In this document: positions 1-5,639 of the stretch, one piece after another | Layout of the letters: every line of letters starts with the position of its first letter | Numbering within the stretch: the first letter of the stretch is position 1 | Assembly (NCBI GenBank): GCA_934667465.1 | Contig: CAKUMG010000296.1 | Span: 1-6,931, forward strand | Direction: 5' to 3' | DNA: 6,931 nt | Origin: an uncultured Actinoplanes sp. | GTDB lineage: Bacteria; Actinomycetota; Actinomycetes; Mycobacteriales; Micromonosporaceae | Program-made: the position numbers and the translations under genes | Notes under the pieces: model-generated | What the model was told of the DNA's origin: nothing | Databases searched by the model: none | What the model saw: only the letters and a program-made list of their open reading frames with translations

Positions 1-871
1 TCGCCGCGCGCCATCCCGGGGCGGCGGTCATCGTGCCGCCGCGTTCCGGCGCGGTGCCGAGCGCCTCGGGCACGCCGTGGACCCGGGTCCCCAGCACCGG
101 GACGCCCCGGGCGAGCGCCTCGGTCACCACCATGCCGTACGTCTCCGCGCGCGACGGCAGCACCAGCAGGTCGGCGGCCGCGTACTCCTCGTCGAGCGCG
201 GCGCCCGTGCGCGGGCCGGGGAACTGCACCCGGGTGGTGCCGGCCCGGACCCGGTCCGCGAACTCGCTGTCCCCGGCACCGACGCACCGGCACTGCCAGT
301 GCAGGTCCTCCAGCGTACGCAGCGCAGCCACCAGCACATCCTGTGCTTTCCGTGGCGTCACGGCCGCAACGCACAGCAACCGGTTGCCGTCAGCCGACGG
401 CTCGGTCTCCGGGGCGGGGTCCACGCCCGGCGACGCCACGTGCACGCTGCCGTCCGGCAGGTCGTGCAGCTGCTCCACGCGCCGGGCCGCGTCGTCGCTG
501 GTCGCGACGACGGCGTGCGCCGCCCGCAGCGCCCGCCCTTCGAGGGTGGTCAGGTGCGGCGGGGCGCCCGGCTCGTCCCCCAGCGGCAGGTGCACCAGCA
601 CGACCAGGCGCAGCCTGTCCCGCTCGGCCTCCAGCACGGCGGGCGCGGCGCAGCCGATCAGACCGTCGAGCAGGACAGTGGTTTTGTCCGGCAAGTCCGA
701 CAAATCGGAAGCGAGCCGGGCATCGTCGCCCTGGCGCGCCAGGATCTCGCGCGGGTTGCCGAGGCCGGCGAGCACCCGCCGGTCGTACGTGTTGCCCCCG
801 CTGGGACTGCGCGGATCGTCGATGCCCGCGGGCAGCACCGCCACGAGCGGGCCGCCCGCGGCACCCGTCAC
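1..871 (-). CDS. Family 4 glycosyltransferase (GT-B fold), 3' end cut by the window edge
   Basis: Predicted retaining sugar transferase moving a sugar from a nucleotide donor to an unidentified acceptor in the cytosol. The 290 visible codons show the hallmarks of a GT4 C-terminal domain. [15 protein letters not shown] segment (R174, K175) is the conserved donor-phosphate-binding RK motif. [20 protein letters not shown] carries the E-x7-E pair (E243, E251) typical of the family. The N-terminal half ([15 protein letters not shown]) fits the acceptor-side Rossmann domain. I chose the GTG start at 871-869 because it overlaps the upstream gene's stop in a GTGA junction, the usual sign of translational coupling, and because the frame is open from there to base 1. 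The last part of the C-terminal domain lies outside the window. It is the third gene of the operon led by the dehydrogenase at 2256. GT4 membership is well supported; the sugar and acceptor cannot be told from sequence. Confidence 0.9.
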   Translation of the reverse strand, partial: MTGAAGGPLVAVLPAGIDDPRSPSGGNTYDRRVLAGLGNPREILARQGDDARLASDLSDLPDKTTVLLDGLIGCAAPAVLEAERDRLRLVVLVHLPLGDEPGAPPHLTTLEGRALRAAHAVVATSDDAARRVEQLHDLPDGSVHVASPGVDPAPETEPSADGNRLLCVAAVTPRKAQDVLVAALRTLEDLHWQCRCVGAGDSEFADRVRAGTTRVQFPGPRTGAALDEEYAAADLLVLPSRAETYGMVVTEALARGVPVLGTRVHGVPEALGTAPERGGTMTAAPGWRAA

Positions 872-1266
872 AGGTCTCGCTCGTAGCTCGCCCACGCGAT
901 GTGCGACTCGTGCAGCGTGACCGCGATCCCGGTCAGCCCGGCCGCGCCCGCGCCCAGGTCGCCGGACGCTGCCTTGGCGGCCAGCCGGTCCGCGATGACC
1001 TTGGCGAGGAACTCGGTCGACGTGTTGATCCCGGCGAAGTCCGGGTCGTCGTCCAGGTTCTTGTAGCTGAGCCCGCCGCAGATCGCGTGCAGCTCCTGGC
1101 TCGCGAGGCCGATGTCCACGACGATGTTGTCGTCGTCCAGCTCGGGCCGCTTGAACGTGGCGTCCACGACGAACGTGGCGCCGTGCAGCTTCTGCGCGGG
1201 GCCGAACACCTCTCCGCGGAAACTGTGGGCGACCATGATGTGATCACGGACCGTGACGCTGAACAT
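868..1266 (-). CDS. QueD/6-pyruvoyl-tetrahydropterin synthase homologue with degenerate active site
   Basis: A 132-residue T-fold protein, close to the usual QueD length (about 120). The overall pattern is intact: VAHSF (H14), KLHGATF (H28), VVDI (D51), [15 protein letters not shown] (T84, E85) and [10 protein letters not shown] (E120). Aligned by eye with E. coli QueD, the catalytic Cys of the CGRLHGH motif is Ala24, the second His of HGH is Ala30, and the catalytic Asp-His of LDHHYLN is Ser67-Tyr68. Only H14 and H28 of the three zinc ligands remain. The pterin-anchoring Glu (E120) is kept. It is therefore unlikely to catalyse the PTPS or QueD reaction, though it may bind a pterin-like or purine-like ligand. 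From memory, the S. coelicolor homologue SCO6650 lacks zinc and activity in the same way. The ATG directly follows the dehydrogenase's TGA, with AGGAG 5 nt upstream inside that gene. Automatic pipelines would call it QueD; I advise against that. Confidence 0.92.
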   Translation of the reverse strand: MFSVTVRDHIMVAHSFRGEVFGPAQKLHGATFVVDATFKRPELDDDNIVVDIGLASQELHAICGGLSYKNLDDDPDFAGINTSTEFLAKVIADRLAAKAASGDLGAGAAGLTGIAVTLHESHIAWASYERDL

Positions 1267-2256
1267 TCACTCTCCTGTCGGGTAACGGATCAGATGGCAC
1301 AGGGCCGGAACCTCGCCGCTGACCAGCTTCGGCAGCAGGTCCGGCAGGTCGGCGAACGCGGACTCGCCGGTGAGCAGCGCGTCGAAGGCGGGGTCGGCGA
1401 GCAGGTCCAGCGCCGTGGCGAGCCGGTCACCATAGGAGCGCCGGCCGCGGCGGGCGGGGGCGATCCCCCCGACCTGGCTGCTCTTGACGACGAGCCGGCG
1501 GGAGTGGAAGAACTCGCCCAGGGGCACGCTGACCTGCCGGTCGCCGTACCAGCTCAGCTCGACGACGGTGCCCTCGACGGCGAGCAGCTCCAGCGACCGG
1601 GTGAGCCCGGCCGACGTGGCGCTCGCGTGCACGACCAGGTCGCAGTCGCCGGCGGCGTCGGCGGGCAGCGCGAACGGCACCCCGAGCGCGGCGGCCAGGG
1701 CGGCCCGCTCCGGGTTCGCGTCCACGAGCTGCACCTTCGCGCCCGGGAAGCGGGCCAGGATCGCGGCCACGCTCGCCCCGACCATCCCGGCGCCCACCAC
1801 GGCGATCCGGTCGCCGATCAGGGGCGCGGCGTCCCACAGCGCGTTCAGGGCGGTCTCGACGGTCCCGGCCAGCACGGCCCGGGCCGGCGGCACGGTCTCC
1901 GGCACCACGGTCACGGCGTCGGCGGGCACGACGTAGCGGGTCTGGTGCGGGTACAGGCAGAACACGGTCCTGCCGACCAGGTCGTCCGGGCCGGCCTCGA
2001 CCACGCCGACGTTGAGGTAGCCGTACTTGACCGGGGCCGGGAAGTCGCCCTCCTGGAACGGCGCGCGCATCACGTCGTGCTGGCTCGCGGGCACGCCGCC
2101 GCCGAAGACCAGGGTCTCGGTGCCGCGGCTGACGCCCGAGTACAGCGTCCGGACGAGCACCTCGCCGTCGCCGGGTTCGGGCAGCCCGGCCGTACGGATC
2201 TCGCCCGTTCCCGGCTCTGCCAGCCAGAACGCCTCGGCCGTCGGACGCGAGCCCAT
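1267..2256 (-). CDS. Medium-chain dehydrogenase/reductase, BchC-like, probably NAD-dependent and lacking catalytic-zinc Cys
   Basis: A 329-residue oxidoreductase, predicted to interconvert an alcohol and a ketone with a nicotinamide cofactor. The N-terminal GroES-like domain carries SGVSRGTE (residues 40-47) and KYGYLNVGVVE (77-87), both typical of the BchC-like branch of the alcohol dehydrogenase superfamily. The usual CGxCGSD zinc Cys is replaced by the SGVSRGTE sequence. The Rossmann domain has GAGMVG (155-160), followed by an acidic residue at the end of the next strand (LVDAN, D179), which favours NAD over NADP. The frame is open upstream to 2343, but I place the start at ATG 2256. AAGGAG sits 6 nt before it, and MGSRPTAEAFWL begins where family members begin. 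It is the first gene of an operon with the QueD-like and glycosyltransferase genes, with no spacing to the next gene. The substrate is unknown. Confidence 0.88.
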   Translation of the reverse strand: MGSRPTAEAFWLAEPGTGEIRTAGLPEPGDGEVLVRTLYSGVSRGTETLVFGGGVPASQHDVMRAPFQEGDFPAPVKYGYLNVGVVEAGPDDLVGRTVFCLYPHQTRYVVPADAVTVVPETVPPARAVLAGTVETALNALWDAAPLIGDRIAVVGAGMVGASVAAILARFPGAKVQLVDANPERAALAAALGVPFALPADAAGDCDLVVHASATSAGLTRSLELLAVEGTVVELSWYGDRQVSVPLGEFFHSRRLVVKSSQVGGIAPARRGRRSYGDRLATALDLLADPAFDALLTGESAFADLPDLLPKLVSGEVPALCHLIRYPTGE

Positions 2257-2363
2257 CACGATCTCCTTCGAGCAGACATGAACCGCACGTGCCGGGGCAA
2301 CGTGTTCAGGGTCAACCACCATACGCGGGACCCGATCTTGCACAATCCGAAGGCACGGTAACT
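2257..2363. promoter_or_regulatory. Divergent promoter region between the dehydrogenase operon and the phosphotransferase gene
   Basis: This 107-nt gap must hold promoters for both directions and is richer in A+T than its surroundings. On the minus strand, TTGTGC, 16 nt and TATGGT (about 2344 down to 2317) is a plausible weak -35/-10 pair. The strong AAGGAG of the dehydrogenase is at 2269-2264. On the plus strand, TTGCAC (2338-2343) could be a -35 for TAACTAT or TATGGG near 2359-2368. That would put the RNA start close to, or at, the phosphotransferase start codon. An imperfect inverted repeat, CACGTGCC/GGCAACGTG, lies at 2286-2304. The promoter hexamers are read by eye and are not strong. 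Confidence 0.4.
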
Positions 2364-3146
2364 ATGGGTATTGGCACAATGACGGCGCGCTCGGATCGGG
2401 GCCCGATCGCCGGTCTGGCGGCACACTTCGTGCTGGTCGGGGCGCTTGCCGCCACGGCCGGGGTGACCGCCGCCGGTTGGGTCGCCGCGACGGCGTACGC
2501 GCTCGTCCTGTGCCTGTTGCTCGGAGCCGGCCTGCAGCGCGCCGGCCTGCGGACCCTCGGGCCGGCCAACGCCGTCACGCTCTTCCGGGCGATCCTGGTC
2601 AGCGGCGTCACCGCGCTGGTGGTCACGTCGTTCCAGCGGCCGGTCCCGGTCGCGCTGCTCGTCGTGCTGGCCGCGGTGGCCCTCGCGCTGGACGGGGTCG
2701 ACGGGCAGGTCGCGCGGCGCACCGGCACGAGCACCCCGCTGGGCGCCCGCTTCGACATGGAGATCGACTCGTTCCTGGTGCTGGTCCTGAGCGTCTACGT
2801 CGCCGGCTTCTGCGGGTGGTGGACGATCGCCATCGGCGCCTTCCGCTACGTCTTCGTCGCCGCGTCCTGGGCCGCGCCGTGGCTGACCGCGGCCCTGCCG
2901 CCCCGCTTCTCCCGCAAGGTCGTGGCCGCCGTCCAGGGCGTCGCCCTGCTCGTCGTGGCGGCGGGCCTGCTCCCGACGGTCCTCGGCAGCGCGGTCCTGG
3001 CGCTCGCCCTGGCGTCGCTGACCTGGTCGTTCGCCCGCGACATCGCGTGGCTGCGCCGGGCCGAGCGGACCCGCCGCGCCCGCGCCGAGGTCACCCGCAG
3101 CATCCCGCTCCAGACGCGCCGCCGCCCCTCGACCGTCAACGTCTGA
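2364..3146 (+). CDS. CDP-alcohol phosphotransferase family membrane enzyme
   Basis: An integral membrane enzyme that, by family, moves a phosphoryl-alcohol group from a CDP-linked donor to an acceptor alcohol, as in phosphatidylglycerol- or phosphatidylinositol-phosphate synthesis. The full signature D-x2-DG-x2-AR-x8-G-x3-D-x3-D is present: D110, D113-G114, A117-R118, G127, D131 and D135. The four Asp residues bind divalent metal, so the active site looks intact. About five or six hydrophobic segments (near residues 16-34, 38-57, 70-90, 95-110, 136-172 and 186-224) fit the family's usual six. The tail is Arg-rich. The 260-residue length counts from ATG 2364, which has GAAGG 10 nt upstream. 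ATG 2379 (MTARSDRG) is an alternative, possibly leaderless, start. It is divergent from the dehydrogenase operon and likely part of the same pathway. Residues outside the motif do not identify donor or acceptor, so I do not call it PgsA or a PI synthase. Confidence 0.88.
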   Translation: MGIGTMTARSDRGPIAGLAAHFVLVGALAATAGVTAAGWVAATAYALVLCLLLGAGLQRAGLRTLGPANAVTLFRAILVSGVTALVVTSFQRPVPVALLVVLAAVALALDGVDGQVARRTGTSTPLGARFDMEIDSFLVLVLSVYVAGFCGWWTIAIGAFRYVFVAASWAAPWLTAALPPRFSRKVVAAVQGVALLVVAAGLLPTVLGSAVLALALASLTWSFARDIAWLRRAERTRRARAEVTRSIPLQTRRRPSTVNV

Positions 3147-3148
3147 CC

Positions 3149-3760
3149 CTACGCCGGGATCCAGTTCCCGCAGCCCTGACTGGTGAACGTGGAGTCACCC
3201 GCGGCGATCGTCACCGTGACCCGCTTCTCCTGAGCCACCTGGTCGCTGCCCACGACGGCGTCGCCGGCCCCGATCCGCTCCCAGAAGCACTCGAGCACCG
3301 GCTTGCCGCTCAGGTGCCCCGTGGTCACGTACTTGCCGGGCTTGACGTCGGTGCCGACCTTGAGCGTGCCCTCGCCGAAGCCGGCCCGTGCGACCTTCCA
3401 GTCCTTGGCGAACCGCGGGCAGTCCTCCAGGCGGTCCGTGTCGATCTGGAACTCGTTCGCGATCATCAGGTCGAGCAGCGCGCCGCGGCTCTGCTCCCCG
3501 GCGGCGAACAGGCCGTCGCAGGTGTCCTCGAAGACGTCCGCGCAATCGTTGCCGCACGGCTTCCACGCCGATCCGGCCGGGGCGGTCTTCACCCGAGACG
3601 GCGCCGGGGCCGGGCTCTTGGACACGGCGGCGGAGGGCTCCGCGGCGGCGGCCGAGGGCGCCGGCGATGCACCGTCCGCCCAGGACGTCGGGGCGGGATC
3701 GTCGCTGCAGGCAGCGAGAAGCAGGGGGAGCAGGACCAGGGCGAGCAGACGGCGGCGCAT
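3149..3760 (-). CDS. Secreted lipoprotein with Cys-rich C-terminal beta domain
   Basis: A 203-residue protein with a textbook lipoprotein signal: MRRR, a Leu-rich core and lipobox L15-A16-A17-C18. It should be lipid-anchored on the outer face of the membrane. Residues 20-66 are a Pro/Ala/Ser-rich linker. The folded part holds six further Cys (69, 73, 81, 114, 158, 197), enough for three disulfides. Residues 131-200 (GTLKVGTDVKPGKY, then CFWER, VTVTIAAGDSTFTSQGCGNW) match a beta-rich module I recognise from many actinobacterial secreted proteins of unknown role, usually seen as G-x-Y-x-V-G-x-D-I-x-P-G-x-Y. The ATG at 3760 has no clear ribosome site and is chosen because the signal peptide begins there. 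Its TAG stop is 2 nt from the stop of the convergent phosphotransferase gene. A functional link to its neighbours is not evident. Confidence 0.88.
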   Translation of the reverse strand: MRRRLLALVLLPLLLAACSDDPAPTSWADGASPAPSAAAAEPSAAVSKSPAPAPSRVKTAPAGSAWKPCGNDCADVFEDTCDGLFAAGEQSRGALLDLMIANEFQIDTDRLEDCPRFAKDWKVARAGFGEGTLKVGTDVKPGKYVTTGHLSGKPVLECFWERIGAGDAVVGSDQVAQEKRVTVTIAAGDSTFTSQGCGNWIPA

Positions 3761-3870
3761 GGCGGATCAGCTTAAATGAATGCCGGCCGCAAGTTCCCGG
3801 GGTCCCCCGATGTGGTCGGTTTGCCGTGTTGTTTCCGCCGCGGGCGCGAGGGTCGTGGCAGGGTCTGCGG
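3761..3870. promoter_or_regulatory. Intergenic region between divergent lipoprotein and Trp-rich protein genes
   Basis: These 110 nt separate two divergent starts, so promoters for both are expected here. A small A+T-rich patch (cttaaatgaa, 3771-3780) lies just upstream of the lipoprotein start and is the only candidate -10-like stretch. I find no convincing -35/-10 pair. A possible ribosome site, CAGGG (3859-3863), precedes GTG 3871 by 7 nt. Confidence 0.3.
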
Positions 3871-4251
3871 GTGCTGCCGCCCGATCTGGACACCTACACC
3901 CCGCACCGGACCGTCACGAACGCCGCCTTCGAGGGCATCGCGGTGCCGGGGCTTAAAGCCGAGTTCTTCCGCCGTACGCAGGGGGAGCGCACCGCGTCGG
4001 CGGGCCGCTACTCGCTCGGCGGGCGGGACCTGCTGCTCGCCTGGGGGTGGACCGACGAGGAGCACTGCAGCTGGTCCGCGGTGTGGGACCCGGCCGGGTT
4101 CTGGCACCCCGCGACGGCGGGGTGCCCGGTCGTGCGGGTGGAGCGGGAGGGGCCGGAGCCGGACGGGCCGGTGACAGGGCTCGCGGTCCGGGCACCCTCC
4201 GGGGTGTGGATCAGTGCCGGCCGGGAGCCGGTGCCGGCGACGCGGCGGTGA
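3871..4251 (+). CDS. Small Trp-rich protein of unknown function
   Basis: I do not recognise a family. The 126-residue product has no signal peptide or membrane segment and should be cytosolic. It holds six Trp, clustered in a WGWTDEEHCSW, VW, FWHP region, and two Cys. Evidence that it is a real gene is codon use: almost every third position is G or C through the whole frame, and the product is well mixed in composition rather than the Arg/Pro/Ala-rich shadow typical of wrong frames here. The frame is open far upstream, through the antisense of the lipoprotein gene, so the start is uncertain. I prefer GTG 3871 (VLPPDLDTYTPHRTV) because CAGGG lies 7 nt before it. GTG 3826 is an in-frame alternative adding 15 residues. 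Its last 41 nt overlap the 3' end of the convergent membrane protein gene. Confidence 0.68.
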   Translation: MLPPDLDTYTPHRTVTNAAFEGIAVPGLKAEFFRRTQGERTASAGRYSLGGRDLLLAWGWTDEEHCSWSAVWDPAGFWHPATAGCPVVRVEREGPEPDGPVTGLAVRAPSGVWISAGREPVPATRR

Positions 4252-4585
4252 CGGCCGCGCGGCGTACCAGGTAGAGCGACGTGGTGGTCAGGGCGAGCGC
4301 AACCGTGAACAGGGTCAGGTGCAGCCACGGCGTGGCGATCGGGACGAAGCCGATGACAGCGACGGGGACCTGGACGATCGCGATGAGACCGGCGAGCCAC
4401 CAGCGGTGCGGGCCGCGCCACAGCAACGCGGTCCAGATCGGAGCGGACGCGACGGCGAGCGTGAGCCCGTCGAGCACGGCGTGCAGGGTGGCGTTGTGCA
4501 CGGCATTGTGCGCGAACGCTTGCGCGGGTGCGGCGACCCAGAGCGCGGCGAGGACGGATCCGGCGATGACAGCGGCACGACGCAT
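4211..4585 (-). CDS. Small membrane protein with signal peptide and His-bearing segment, function unknown
   Basis: A 124-residue protein with an N-terminal signal (MRRAAVIAGSVLAALWVAAP, then AQA) and probable cleavage after residue 23. Immediately after comes AHNAVHNATLHAVLD, with H26, H30 and H35 spaced 4 and 5 apart, followed by about three hydrophobic segments (39-57, 63-83, 87-107). I recall similar short actinobacterial proteins but no assigned function. The His spacing would suit metal or haem binding, which is inference only. The start is firm: GGAGG lies 5 nt before ATG 4585. It is read in the same direction as the esterase, 76 nt downstream of it, so read-through is possible, but the gap has its own hairpin. 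The short low-complexity tail (TAASPAPAPGRH) lies in the 41-nt overlap with the convergent gene. Confidence 0.78.
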   Translation of the reverse strand: MRRAAVIAGSVLAALWVAAPAQAFAHNAVHNATLHAVLDGLTLAVASAPIWTALLWRGPHRWWLAGLIAIVQVPVAVIGFVPIATPWLHLTLFTVALALTTTSLYLVRRAAVTAASPAPAPGRH

Positions 4586-4632
4586 GGTTGCCTCCAGGCG
4601 TATTGGAACCGTTGCACTGAGTCACGACGCTA

Positions 4633-4650
4633 CGGACCGTGCACAGTCCG
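4633..4650 (-). repeat. Near-perfect 18-nt palindrome between esterase and membrane protein genes
   Basis: CGGACC-GTGCAC-AGTCCG is palindromic except for one symmetric mismatch pair. Read on the minus strand, that mismatch becomes U opposite G, so RNA from the esterase direction can form an unbroken stem of 7-8 pairs with a UGCA loop. It lies 12 nt after the esterase stop. There is no following U-run, so a classic intrinsic terminator is not shown. A hairpin at the transcript's 3' end, or a dimeric-regulator operator for the membrane protein gene, both fit. Confidence 0.5.
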
Positions 4651-4661
4651 CGTAAAGGCAT

Positions 4662-5432
4662 TCAAGGATTCATTCGCGCGACGAGGTCGAATGCCGCGGG
4701 CAGGCACCGGCTCCAGTAGCCGAAGTTATGCCGCCCCGGGCCGTACGAGCCGGCGGCCTTGGCCTGCGGCAATGCGCGCTCCAGGGCGCGGGCGCCGGCG
4801 ATCAGCCCGTCGTCCGTGCCGCACCACAGCCCGACCTGCACGCCGCGGAGGAGACCTGCCTGGGCCACCACGGCGTCTCCCTCGGTGACCGCGGGGGAGA
4901 ACGCCGCGACCGTGCGGACGAACCCGGGGAACGTCTCGGCCAGCAGCAGCGCCCCGGCCCCGCCCATGGACCAGCCGCACGCGGCGAACGCCCCGGTCGC
5001 GAAGCCGCGCTCGGCGCACCACTCGGGCAGCTCCTCGTGCACCATCCGCCGGGGGTCGTCGGCGCCGGCGGGCTGCCAGCCGAGGCGGTCGCCGGTGGCG
5101 CCGGCGAGGGCGAAGGGCGGGTTGCCGCGGCGTACGGAATCGGTCAGGAACTGCCCCAGCCCGAGCGCCGGGAAGTCGGCCGCGGTCTTCGACGCACCGT
5201 GCAACACCAGGCAGACCGGCAGGCCGCGACCGTCGCCGTGGCCGTCGGGCACGGCGGTGAAGAAGTCGACCGTACGGCCGCGGGCGCGCGAGAAACGCCG
5301 TTCGAGCCGCTGGTCGCCGGGCGGCACCGCGGGGATCACCGGCGGCTCGCTGCGCGGGAACCGGCTGTACGCGGCACCCGCCAGCGCCGCCGCGCTCGCC
5401 CCCGCGGCGGTCAGCAGCGTCCTGCGTCTCAT
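4662..5432 (-). CDS. Exported alpha/beta-hydrolase (esterase D/antigen 85-like), Tat-type signal
   Basis: A 256-residue serine esterase, probably acting outside the cell or at the cell surface. The N-terminus MRRRTLLTAAGASAAALAG has an RRxTLL motif and a mild hydrophobic core, as in Tat signals; there is no lipobox Cys. LVLHGAS (76-81) provides the oxyanion region. GWSMGGAG (153-160) is the G-x-S-x-G elbow with nucleophile S155. CGTDDG (D207 or D208) is the likely acid, and GRHNFGYW supplies catalytic H235. The GxHxxxYW ending resembles the antigen 85/esterase D family (Pfam PF00756). The frame continues open far upstream, but the start is placed at ATG 5432, where the signal peptide begins. 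No clear ribosome site precedes it. It is divergent from the LysR gene, which may control it. The substrate is unknown; acyl esters, including cell-envelope lipids or polyesters, are possible. Confidence 0.88.
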   Translation of the reverse strand: MRRRTLLTAAGASAAALAGAAYSRFPRSEPPVIPAVPPGDQRLERRFSRARGRTVDFFTAVPDGHGDGRGLPVCLVLHGASKTAADFPALGLGQFLTDSVRRGNPPFALAGATGDRLGWQPAGADDPRRMVHEELPEWCAERGFATGAFAACGWSMGGAGALLLAETFPGFVRTVAAFSPAVTEGDAVVAQAGLLRGVQVGLWCGTDDGLIAGARALERALPQAKAAGSYGPGRHNFGYWSRCLPAAFDLVARMNP

Positions 5433-5639
5433 GACCGGAAACGGTAATGCGCGGTCCGACCCGCGACCCGCGAGCCGGTGCGCGCGTCCGGGTGAAGTCG
5501 GCGCCGCCGGCTTCCCCCGTGCCGGCCGGCGGCGCACACGGGCTCCATCCTCGCCCGCGGTGCCCGGCCCCGCGGGGTCCACGCTCGACCGATCTTGCAC
5601 GCGATCGATAATGTTTGCGTTATGGGACGGGAGCCGAGC
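5433..5639. promoter_or_regulatory. Divergent esterase/LysR intergenic region
   Basis: This 207-nt region separates the esterase from the LysR gene. The first two thirds are very GC-rich and hold a strong hairpin (5501-5535) and CCCCGCGGGG (5568-5577). The LysR-proximal part (5591-5623) is A+T-rich. It contains TTGCAC (5595-5600), GATAAT (5607-5612) and the inverted repeat ATAA-N8-TTAT (5608-5623), and so is the likely promoter and operator zone. CGGGAG (5628-5633) is the ribosome site 6 nt before GTG 5640. In LysR systems the regulator commonly binds such a region and controls both genes; that is inference here. Confidence 0.5.
5501..5535. repeat. GC-rich hairpin with perfect 11-bp stem
   Basis: Arms GCGCCGCCGGC (5501-5511) and GCCGGCGGCGC (5525-5535) are exact reverse complements around a 13-nt loop. 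All stem pairs are G-C, so it would be very stable as RNA or cruciform DNA. It lies upstream of the esterase, 69 nt from its start, with no U-run. It could be a leader hairpin or a regulator site. In such GC-rich DNA chance is a real alternative. Confidence 0.5.

Noticed and set aside
33..920. Plus-strand open frames antisense to the glycosyltransferase
   Set aside because: Ser/Arg/Ala-rich composition and no motif, whereas the minus strand carries GT4 motifs in frame with the GTGA junction.
868..1266. Naming the gene queD and inferring queuosine biosynthesis
   Set aside because: Catalytic and zinc residues are missing and no queC, queE or queF homologue is visible.
2257..2343. 29-residue N-terminal extension of the dehydrogenase (start at 2343)
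   Set aside because: The extension does not look like the family, and ATG 2256 has an ideal AAGGAG at 6 nt.
343..2361. 672-codon plus-strand open frame across the dehydrogenase, QueD-like and glycosyltransferase genes
   Set aside because: Its product is an Arg/Pro/Ala/Gly-rich mixture with no domain, and it is antisense to three recognisable, tightly coupled genes. Long empty frames are common in such GC-rich DNA.
3144..3151. Intrinsic terminator between the convergent phosphotransferase and lipoprotein genes
   Set aside because: Only 2 nt separate the stop codons, and I see no hairpin with a T-run nearby.
2477..3775. 432-codon plus-strand frame over the phosphotransferase and lipoprotein
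   Set aside because: It is a different frame from the one with the complete CDP-alcohol signature. The product is Arg/Gly-rich and crosses the convergent lipoprotein gene.
5568..5577. Palindrome CCCCGCGGGG
   Set aside because: A 10-bp all-GC palindrome is likely by chance in DNA of this composition and has no further symmetry.
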